Shown in pieces: positions 5,963 to 10,847 of a stretch of 10,847 nucleotides of DNA. Both the position numbers and the translations under genes were made by a program. How positions within the stretch are numbered: position 1 is the stretch's first letter; every line of letters starts with the position of its first letter. Origin of the DNA: CBDTTM01 sp965363355 (lineage in GTDB: Bacteria > Bacillota > Negativicutes > Selenomonadales > Selenomonadaceae); contig CBDTTM010000079.1 of NCBI GenBank assembly GCA_965363355.1, positions 1-10,847 on the forward strand. The letters are read 5' to 3'. The notes under the pieces are model-generated. The model had not been told where the DNA came from. It searched no databases and saw only the letters and a program-made list of their open reading frames with translations.

Positions 5963-7057
5963 ATGAAAAAGAATTTTTTAAAAATGCCCTTGTTTTTTAT
6001 AAGCTTTGTTTTTTTCCTATGTCCGATGGCTTTTGGCGCTGCTGAATCGGAAAATTCTATGGAGCGCACAAAAATCAATTTGGTTTGGCAACCTACATTC
6101 GAGACAGAAAATAACTTGGCGTGTTCAAAACGATTGCCTGGTGTCAATGTAGTTTCACCTTCTTTTTTTGCGATTGTCAGTGAAGATGGCTTGATTGAAG
6201 ATAAAGCGGATGCGTCCTATATTGAAAAGCTTCATCAAAAAGGTTACAAAGTATGGCCTTTGGTGACAAATAGCTTTGACCCAGAGCTTACGCAAAATTT
6301 GCTGGCAAATGAGGATGCTAGAAGATATGCTGTACAGCAACTGCTTTTTCTTTGCCAAAAATATGATCTCGATGGAATCAATATTGATTTTGAGAACATC
6401 CATGATGAAGACCAAGAGGCATTGACTGTTTTTGTAAAAGAGATAACAACTGCTCTTAAGGCAGAAGGAAAAGTGGTATCCATTGATATTACGGTACCAT
6501 CTACAACACCGGATTGGTCGCAGTGTTATGATCGAAAGGCACTAGGCCAGATTGTCGATTTTGTCATGCTCATGGCTTATGATGAACATTGGAGAAGTTC
6601 CAAAGTCAGCGGATCGGTTGCATCGATTGGCTGGGTTGAGTCGAACCTGCAAAAGACACTGGCAGATATACCAGCTCGCAAGGTGGTTTTGGGCATTCCG
6701 TTTTATACTCGTCTTTGGCAAGAGCAAGATGGGATTGTAGTCAAAGCAAAAACGTTAACAATGGAAGGTTCGGAAAGCCTGATTGCCGAAAAGCAGCTTT
6801 CACCATCCTGGGACAGTGAACTTGGTCAATATTATTTTTCTTATGAAGAAAATGGTTTTTTGTATCGCGTATGGCAGGAAGAACAAAGATCTTTGGCGCT
6901 TAAAGCGAATTTGGCAGGCCGCTATGATTTAGCTGGAATAGCGAGCTGGAGAAAAGGTTTTGAACAACCAGAAACTTGGTCGACTTTACATAAGGCACTG
7001 ATGGTTCTTCCGGCAAAAAATGAAAAAACAGAGTGTGTTTTTAATAAAGGGATTTAG
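5963..7057 (+). CDS. Secreted glycoside hydrolase family 18 protein (YaaH/chitinase-like)
   Basis: A 364-residue exported protein. Residues 1-26 form a signal peptide: basic MKKNFLK, a hydrophobic core to about residue 22, and an AFG-AA signal peptidase I site near 25-27. No lipobox is present. The mature part is a GH18 TIM barrel. The catalytic strand reads DGINIDFE at 137-144, with the acid/base glutamate E144 and D142 kept but Asn140 in place of the middle Asp of the DxxDxDxE consensus, a form I recall from YaaH-like members. MAYDEHW (204-210) and a late tryptophan (W329, IASWRKG) fit the barrel. LysM and other wall-binding modules are absent. Likely substrates are N-acetylglucosamine-containing glycans such as peptidoglycan. 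ATG 5963 is chosen because GAGGGG (5950-5955) and the signal peptide both point to it; upstream GTG 5909 would lie in the terminator loop. No promoter is visible after the dcuB terminator. Confidence 0.88.
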   Translation: MKKNFLKMPLFFISFVFFLCPMAFGAAESENSMERTKINLVWQPTFETENNLACSKRLPGVNVVSPSFFAIVSEDGLIEDKADASYIEKLHQKGYKVWPLVTNSFDPELTQNLLANEDARRYAVQQLLFLCQKYDLDGINIDFENIHDEDQEALTVFVKEITTALKAEGKVVSIDITVPSTTPDWSQCYDRKALGQIVDFVMLMAYDEHWRSSKVSGSVASIGWVESNLQKTLADIPARKVVLGIPFYTRLWQEQDGIVVKAKTLTMEGSESLIAEKQLSPSWDSELGQYYFSYEENGFLYRVWQEEQRSLALKANLAGRYDLAGIASWRKGFEQPETWSTLHKALMVLPAKNEKTECVFNKGI

Positions 7058-7074
7058 TTGTATCTTTTTTATAT

Positions 7075-7107
7075 AAAAAAGGAGCTGCTACCATAGCAAC
7101 TCCTTTT
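7075..7107. terminator. Bidirectional terminator between the GH18 gene and lysR
   Basis: AAAAGGAG (7077-7084) pairs with CTCCTTTT (7100-7107). After one C-A mismatch, TGCTA (7086-7090) pairs with TAGCA (7094-7098) around a CCA loop. The plus strand continues TTTTATT and the minus strand has six T residues after the stem. The hairpin lies between the convergent stop codons at 7057 and 7115. Confidence 0.88.
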
Positions 7108-7114
7108 ATTCAAA

Positions 7115-7999
7115 TCAATCTTTATTCAATATTAAGCTGTCTTTGCAAAAATCGATGAACGATTGTGCCGCTTTTGAAATATAACGATCTTTTTTCCAAG
7201 CAAGCCCGACATCGACGAAAATCGGGTCATTAATTGGCAATGCCTTGATTTTGGGAGCATCTTTGACAATGAAATCAAGCAAGAAGGCAATGCCGACATC
7301 GCTGGCAATAAGACCTTTAATGGTTTCAATCTGATTGGATTCAAGTACGATGTTTGGTGTAATGCTCGCAGCCTTAAGTCGCTGCAAGATCAAGTTGCGA
7401 AGGAAAGAACCTTCTTTGAGCATGATGAGATCAGCGTCGGTCATATCATCTAGTGAAATGGAATCATGTGAGGCTAATTCGTTATGTTCAGGTACACAGG
7501 CAACAATCTGATTCGTAGACATTTTGAGAAGCTGTAGATTCGGTGAAGCATCTGAAATGATTACAATGCCGAAATCGAGCTCGTCACGTTCTAACTGTTC
7601 ACGGATAGCCATGGAGCCTTCTTCATACAAATAGATGTCAAGATGAGGATAGAGGCGCTGGAAATTAGAGAAGATTTTTGGGAATAGATAAGCACCAATC
7701 ATAGAAGGTATGCCAATCTTGATCGTACCTTTTTGCAATTGCTTATAGTCGTTTACTTCTAATACAGCATCTTGAATGTTTCGCAAAGCAAGTTCGATGC
7801 GATTGAGGAAAACGGCACCTTCAGGAGTTAGGGATAACTGTTTTTGACTGCGGTCAAAGAGCTGAATGCCAAGTTCGGCTTCTAATTTTTTGATGGCGAC
7901 CGTTATGTTTGGCTGGGATACGCGAAGCCTTTCAGCTGCACGAGTAATGTTTTTTAAACGGCTGGACATTTGAAAATATTCTAATTGTCGTAGTTCCAT
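7115..7999 (-). CDS. LysR-family transcriptional regulator
   Basis: A 294-residue LysR-type regulator of normal length. Residues 1-60 are the winged helix-turn-helix: ELRQLEYF, then NITRAAERLRVSQPNITVAIKKLE, ELGIQLFDR and LTPEG. Residues about 90-290 form the periplasmic-binding-protein-like effector domain, beginning GTIKIGIPSMIGAYLFPKIF. That opening recalls the YwbI/CidR branch, which senses central-carbon metabolites in some Firmicutes, but the effector cannot be predicted from sequence. The ATG is preceded by GGAGAG (8005-8010) at 5 bases. The gene is convergent with the GH18 gene and divergent from motA across a 516-bp gap. LysR regulators often control a divergent neighbour, but motAB would be an unusual target, and dcuB or a distant gene is equally possible. 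Confidence 0.93.
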   Translation of the reverse strand: MELRQLEYFQMSSRLKNITRAAERLRVSQPNITVAIKKLEAELGIQLFDRSQKQLSLTPEGAVFLNRIELALRNIQDAVLEVNDYKQLQKGTIKIGIPSMIGAYLFPKIFSNFQRLYPHLDIYLYEEGSMAIREQLERDELDFGIVIISDASPNLQLLKMSTNQIVACVPEHNELASHDSISLDDMTDADLIMLKEGSFLRNLILQRLKAASITPNIVLESNQIETIKGLIASDVGIAFLLDFIVKDAPKIKALPINDPIFVDVGLAWKKDRYISKAAQSFIDFCKDSLILNKD

Positions 8000-8082
8000 G
8001 ATATCTCTCCATTTTCTGAATTTTAGTTGGCAATGGACGCCCGCAAGAGCAACCTATAATAAACTTAAATTATCTGAGTATT

Positions 8083-8091
8083 ATTATACCA
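8083..8091 (-). promoter_or_regulatory. Extended -10 promoter of lysR
   Basis: On the minus strand, TGGTATAAT (8091-8083) is a perfect extended -10, about 84 bases upstream of the lysR start codon. Predicted start is near 8076. No good -35 is present. Confidence 0.6.
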
Positions 8092-8127
8092 TATTTTACG
8101 AACATAATGATATAATATGAAAAATTT

Positions 8128-8139
8128 ATTGTTGACAAT
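8128..8139. promoter_or_regulatory. Candidate regulator binding dyad upstream of lysR
   Basis: ATTGT-TG-ACAAT is a perfect 5-bp inverted repeat centred about 57 bases upstream of the predicted lysR start. LysR proteins commonly autoregulate from dyads at roughly this distance. The TTGACA inside it lacks a correctly spaced plus-strand -10. A chance dyad in AT-rich DNA cannot be excluded. Confidence 0.35.
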
Positions 8140-8230
8140 TTACTAAAATATAAAGCATGATAATAAATTATAATAATATAATATCATAAAATCAATAAAA
8201 AATAAATATAGTAATGCGGTCGATTTAATT

Positions 8231-8256
8231 TAACTTTTTTCCTATAGTGTCGATAT
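8231..8256 (+). promoter_or_regulatory. Candidate flagellar sigma-28 promoter, distal, for motAB
   Basis: TAAC (8231-8234), 14 bases, then GTCGATAT (8249-8256). The flagellar sigma consensus is TAAA-N14-16-GCCGATAT/A, so this matches 3 of 4 and 7 of 8 bases. Use of this site would give a leader of about 250 bases containing the structured segments. Confidence 0.35.
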
Positions 8257-8456
8257 ATTAGTATCAATTGGGCTTTTTTGCCATTTTCTGATGGCGATTG
8301 CCAGTCTAATGGCCTAGGGCTAACAGGTTGTTTTACTTAGTTTGTGATATCTGTGTTATTATGGCAGGATATTTATAAAAAAGGTGGAAATAAATAATAA
8401 AGCAACGAAGTAGGCTGCACTGGGGATATAATATTGCGTCAAGTCTCGTTATTGTC

Positions 8457-8488
8457 TCAAGGAAGAGACACTGACCGATATGTATAAT
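8457..8488 (+). promoter_or_regulatory. Candidate proximal promoter elements of motAB
   Basis: ACCGATAT (8474-8481) matches the sigma-28 -10 GCCGATAT at 7 of 8 bases, with TCAA (8457-8460) 13 bases upstream as an imperfect and slightly close -35. Immediately after lies a perfect sigma-A-like TATAAT (8483-8488) with no -35. Start from either would precede the ribosome binding site at 8503 by a few to about 15 bases. Which is used cannot be decided here. Confidence 0.35.
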
Positions 8489-8502
8489 AATGTTTTATCA
8501 AA

Positions 8503-8508
8503 GGGAGG
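8503..8508 (+). promoter_or_regulatory. motA: Ribosome binding site that selects the TTG start of motA
   Basis: GGGAGG lies 7 bases before TTG 8516, the ideal distance. In-frame GTG 8513 is only 4 bases away, and ATG 8480 lies upstream of the site with no Shine-Dalgarno of its own. Confidence 0.75.
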
Positions 8509-8515
8509 ACTTGTG

Positions 8516-9301
8516 TTGGAAAAATCAACAGTGATAGGAATGGTATTAGGGTTTATTTCAGTATTCGTCGGCATGGTTTTAAAGGGGGCGCCGATTAGTT
8601 CGCTGAATAATCCAGCCGCCTTTTTGATTATAATAGGAGGAACTTTCTCCTGCCTTTTTACGGGATTTACGATGGAACAGATGCGTAATTTCCCAAAACT
8701 CATCAAAAAGACGTTTCAGACTTCAGACAGTCGGCCAAAGGCAGAATTGCTGCGATTATTTGTAGAACTTTCGCAAATTGCCAGGCGTGAGGGTATTTTG
8801 GCTTTGGAAAATAAAGTCGCGGATATCAAGGACCCATTTTTTCGCTCGGGCCTTAACATGGTAATTGATGGTATGGATCCTGATTTTGTAAGCGATGTAT
8901 TGGATGCTGAGCTGCAGATCATGGAACAGCGCCATGCAGAAGGAATGTCGATGTTCAGCCAGGCGGGAACCTATGCTCCGACACTAGGTGTACTTGGTGC
9001 CGTTGTAGGGCTGATTGCAGCACTTGGGAATTTGAGCGATATCGAGAAGCTCGGCCATTCGATTGGTGCGGCGTTCATTGCGACTTTGCTCGGGATATTT
9101 ACCGGTTATGTTTTATGGCTGCCGTTTGGACAAAAGCTTAAGGTCATGTCCCAAATCGAGGTTGCACAAAAACGTATGATCATTGAAGGGATTTTGTCTT
9201 TGCAGGCAGGGGATTCTCCGACGGCAATCGAGGCAAAACTCATGGTATTCATTCCACAATCAGAACGTGACCAATTAAAAGCAGGCAAGGCGGAGGCGTA
9301 A
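8516..9301 (+). CDS. motA: Flagellar motor stator protein MotA
   Basis: A 261-residue inner-membrane protein of the MotA/ExbB group, Bacillus-like in length. Hydrophobic segments lie near 5-23, 33-52, 152-171 and 184-204, with a large cytoplasmic loop between the second and third. The loop carries ARREGILALE (89-98), where R90/R91 and E98 correspond to the charged residues that contact FliG. P155 (APTLGVLGAVVGL) and P203 (WLPFGQKLK) match the two conserved prolines of MotA. With MotB it forms the ion-conducting stator that drives flagellar rotation. The TTG start gives MEKSTVIGMV, which aligns with the MDK(x)(x)LIG beginning of relatives; ATG 8480 would add 12 unconserved residues. Three bases separate its stop from motB. 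Whether it conducts protons or sodium is not decided by sequence here. Confidence 0.95.
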   Translation: MEKSTVIGMVLGFISVFVGMVLKGAPISSLNNPAAFLIIIGGTFSCLFTGFTMEQMRNFPKLIKKTFQTSDSRPKAELLRLFVELSQIARREGILALENKVADIKDPFFRSGLNMVIDGMDPDFVSDVLDAELQIMEQRHAEGMSMFSQAGTYAPTLGVLGAVVGLIAALGNLSDIEKLGHSIGAAFIATLLGIFTGYVLWLPFGQKLKVMSQIEVAQKRMIIEGILSLQAGDSPTAIEAKLMVFIPQSERDQLKAGKAEA

Positions 9302-9304
9302 AAC

Positions 9305-10069
9305 ATGGCTAGAAAAAAAAGGCATAAACCGCATGAAGAACATGCCAGTGAAGCATGGCTTCTGCCTTATTCGGATTTGCTGACTTTGCTTTTGGCGTTG
9401 TTTATCGTATTGTTTGCTGTATCGCAAACCGACCAAGATAAGGTTACAGAGATGGCACAGGCCTTTCGATCCGCATTCAATACGGGAGGACCTTCAATGT
9501 TTGATCAAGCTGGTCCTAATGTAAGCAGAGCGGCATCTACACCAGATAATGCAGATTCGTCAGATAAGGAATATGTGCAGGAAAATCAACAACTCGAAGA
9601 GGTAAAACATGAGCTTGATGGATATATCAAGACCAATGGATTAGAAGGGGAGTTGAGTACGGCAATGACGGAAGAGGGGCTTATGATCCGAATCAAGGAA
9701 CAGGCACTCTTTCCATCGGGAAGTGCGGAGCTGGTAGGAGATTCACAAAAGATAGGTCCGGTTATTGCTGGCTTGCTGGCAACGATTCCACAAAGCGTCG
9801 TGATTTCAGGCCATACAGATAATATTCCTATAGCGACAGATCAATTTCCTTCCAACTGGGAGCTGAGCTCGCAAAGAGCGATGAATTTCATGAAATTCAT
9901 CTTGTCGCAAAATAATAAATTGCAGCCTGCGCGTTTTAGTGCGGTTGGGCATAGTGAATATAAGCCGGTAGCTGATAATAGTACCGAGGCTGGCCGAAGC
10001 AAAAATCGCCGTGTTGAAGTCTTGATTTCAAGAGCACATCAAAGCGGGACCATGAAAACAATTCAATAA
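9305..10069 (+). CDS. motB: Flagellar motor stator protein MotB
   Basis: A 254-residue stator protein. A short basic N-terminus (MARKKRHK) is followed by one membrane segment at about 20-40 containing the ion-binding aspartate D24 in LLPYSDLLTLL. A Gly/Ser/Asp-rich linker (about 58-95) with the plug region leads to an OmpA-like peptidoglycan-binding domain at about 118-243. Its landmarks are SGHTDN (168-173), NWELSSQRA (184-192) and the arginine-rich GRSKNRRVEVLI (230-241). MotB anchors the MotA ring to the cell wall. GGAGG (9292-9296) inside the last motA codons lies 8 bases before ATG 9305, so the genes are translationally close. The pair is not followed by other flagellar genes here; acpS comes next after a terminator. 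Confidence 0.96.
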   Translation: MARKKRHKPHEEHASEAWLLPYSDLLTLLLALFIVLFAVSQTDQDKVTEMAQAFRSAFNTGGPSMFDQAGPNVSRAASTPDNADSSDKEYVQENQQLEEVKHELDGYIKTNGLEGELSTAMTEEGLMIRIKEQALFPSGSAELVGDSQKIGPVIAGLLATIPQSVVISGHTDNIPIATDQFPSNWELSSQRAMNFMKFILSQNNKLQPARFSAVGHSEYKPVADNSTEAGRSKNRRVEVLISRAHQSGTMKTIQ

Positions 10070-10079
10070 ATTTTAAAAT

Positions 10080-10109
10080 AAAAGCCGACATTTTTGATGT
10101 CGGCTTTTT
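10080..10109 (+). terminator. Terminator of motAB
   Basis: AAAGCCGACAT (10081-10091) pairs perfectly with ATGTCGGCTTT (10097-10107) around a TTTTG loop, followed by T residues to 10109. It ends 3 bases before the acpS ribosome binding site. Confidence 0.93.
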
Positions 10110-10124
10110 GTGAGGAGAATTTTT

Positions 10125-10499
10125 ATGATTATTGGCACAGGAATTGACATCATTGAGATAGAAAGAATAGAAAAGGCCATTTCTGTTGAGCGGTTTATTC
10201 AGAGAGTATATAGTGAGGCGGAAATTGAGTATTGTGCAAGTCGTGGTGCGCAAGCTGCCGCATCATATGCGGCGAGATTTGCTGGAAAAGAAGCGGTTTT
10301 AAAAGCTTTTGGAACAGGCCTGGTCAAAGGAAAACTAAAGGAAATCGAGATTTTGCCAGATGAAAAAGGAGCTCCTAAGGTTCACGTATATGGCTATTTC
10401 AAAGAGTTATCCATGGAATTGGGTGTAGAATCAATACATATATCATTGAGCCATGCGCGACAATATGCTGTGGCGCAGGCAATTTTTTGGGGGAGATAG
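10125..10499 (+). CDS. acpS: Holo-[acyl-carrier-protein] synthase
   Basis: A 124-residue phosphopantetheinyl transferase of AcpS type. It moves the 4'-phosphopantetheine arm from coenzyme A to the serine of acyl carrier protein, activating fatty acid synthesis in the cytoplasm. Magnesium-binding D8 lies in IGTGIDIIEI. The RFAGKEAVLKAFGTG motif at 51-65 carries E56 and K60, and the family ISLSH element is at 106-110. Length is typical for AcpS. GTG 10110 is in frame, but AGGAG (10113-10117) lies 7 bases before ATG 10125, and MIIGTGIDI is the family start. It is one base upstream of nnrE, a common Firmicute pairing. A promoter is not visible in the short space after the motAB terminator. Confidence 0.96.
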   Translation: MIIGTGIDIIEIERIEKAISVERFIQRVYSEAEIEYCASRGAQAAASYAARFAGKEAVLKAFGTGLVKGKLKEIEILPDEKGAPKVHVYGYFKELSMELGVESIHISLSHARQYAVAQAIFWGR

Positions 10500-10500
10500 A

Positions 10501-10847
10501 ATGAAGATAGTAACAGCGCAAAAAATGAGAGAAATCGATCAAGAATCTATAGAAGTTTTTGGTATACCAGAAATCATTTTGATGGAGAACGCCGGTGTAC
10601 AGGTAAAAGGCGAAATGGAGCAGCTTCTGGGGGGCTTGCAGCATAAAAAGATTTGTGTGTGCTGCGGCTGTGGAAATAATGGTGGAGATGGATTTGTTGC
10701 GGCTAGACATATGGCGAACCAGGGAGCACGAGTCAAAGTCTTCTTGCTCGGTGATATAAGCCACTTAGGTCCATCTGCGCAAACAAATCTTGATATACTG
10801 GTCAATATGAATGTGGATGTATTGGAATTGGCAGCTCCAAGAGATTG
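10501..10847 (+). CDS. nnrE: NAD(P)H-hydrate epimerase, N-terminal part (partial, probably bifunctional NnrE/NnrD)
   Basis: The gene runs off the right edge; 115 complete codons are visible. The protein begins MKIVTAQKMREIDQESIEVF and contains the YjeF N-terminal domain. ILMENAG (26-32) is the family motif, and the Rossmann-like CGCGNNGGDGFVAARHM (55-71) is its nucleotide-binding turn. The epimerase interconverts R and S forms of hydrated NAD(P)H so that the dehydratase can repair them. In most Firmicutes the epimerase is fused to a C-terminal NnrD dehydratase; whether that holds here lies outside the window. A GGGGAG ribosome binding site at about 10490-10495 overlaps the end of acpS, and one base separates the genes, so they are translated from one message. 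The two cysteines before the glycine turn (C54, C55) are slightly unusual. Confidence 0.93.
   Translation, partial: MKIVTAQKMREIDQESIEVFGIPEIILMENAGVQVKGEMEQLLGGLQHKKICVCCGCGNNGGDGFVAARHMANQGARVKVFLLGDISHLGPSAQTNLDILVNMNVDVLELAAPRD

Larger units (their letters stand above)
8000..8515. other. Long non-coding region between lysR and motA
   Basis: This 516-bp region holds no credible gene on either strand; only tiny frames occur, such as a 9-codon GTG frame at 8384-8413. The part 8056-8260 is extremely AT-rich (TAATAA-type runs) and contains the lysR promoter. From 8268 to 8320 composition shifts to a richer segment with four alternating GCCA/TGGC words that can form competing hairpins. A second structured part, 8402-8470, carries two GTCTC copies able to pair with one GAGAC. 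No hairpin with a T tail was found after 8290, so this reads as a motAB leader rather than an independent terminated RNA. Confidence 0.6.

Noticed and set aside
8132..8164. Plus-strand promoter using TTGACA 8132-8137
   Set aside because: The nearest -10-like hexamers are 11, 18 (poor CATGAT) or 21 bases away; the hexamer is better explained as part of a dyad.
8384..8413. Nine-codon GTG frame as a leader peptide
   Set aside because: The AAAAAAGG in front overlaps the start too closely and the peptide has no regulatory codon pattern.
8378..8470. c-di-GMP (GEMM) riboswitch before motA
   Set aside because: The diagnostic GGCAAAC and GACGCAAAGCC elements are missing; the resemblance of GCAACGAAG is superficial.
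8480..8515. ATG start at 8480 for motA
   Set aside because: It has no Shine-Dalgarno and overlaps promoter-like elements; GGGAGG at 8503-8508 points to TTG 8516.
10110..10124. GTG start at 10110 for acpS
   Set aside because: It precedes the AGGAG site and adds residues absent from the family.
1..10847. Mobile elements, CRISPR arrays, tRNA or rRNA genes
   Set aside because: No transposase, integrase, terminal inverted repeat, regularly spaced repeat or RNA gene signature was seen on either strand.

Overview
The window looks like ordinary chromosomal DNA of an anaerobic, motile, low-to-mid GC Firmicute. A Negativicutes member (Selenomonas, Anaerovibrio or similar) fits best. This rests on the gene set: LL-diaminopimelate aminotransferase, an anaerobic Dcu-type C4-dicarboxylate carrier, a DUF815 AAA ATPase, coaD followed by a small coiled-coil gene, short Bacillus-type MotA/MotB proteins, and acpS followed by nnrE. 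Shine-Dalgarno sequences are strong and T-tailed hairpins sit between most genes. The taxon is an inference; no rRNA or marker gene is present.

Layout. Bases 1-105 are the 3' end of coaD (coenzyme A synthesis), followed by a 153-residue coiled-coil protein that ends inside a long hairpin. A PhoB/OmpR-type response regulator without an adjacent kinase follows. It converges on a minus-strand DUF815 AAA ATPase, and one bidirectional terminator contains both stop codons. Next on the minus strand is dapL (lysine and peptidoglycan precursor synthesis) with its own terminator.

A 396-bp AT-rich divergent region (4139-4534) separates dapL from dcuB. It holds a good sigma-A promoter for dcuB, a CRP/FNR-type box centred near -60, and a leader with repeated GATAT motifs and a perfect 14-bp palindrome. 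dcuB is followed by a strong terminator and then a secreted GH18-family protein. That gene converges on a minus-strand LysR regulator across a second bidirectional terminator.

A 516-bp non-coding stretch (8000-8515), very AT-rich in its first half and structured in its second, separates lysR from motAB. motA and motB form a two-gene stator operon with its own terminator. The window ends with acpS and the start of nnrE, one base apart.

Functionally these are separate transcription units: cofactor and carrier-protein maturation (coaD, acpS), cell-wall precursor supply (dapL), fumarate/succinate exchange for anaerobic metabolism (dcuB), motility (motAB) and three regulators or ATPases with unknown targets. 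I see no mobile element, CRISPR array, tRNA, rRNA or defence system. Nothing here is clearly a new biological system. The best leads are the motAB leader, the dcuB control region, the DUF815 ATPase and the GH18 protein placed behind a terminator.
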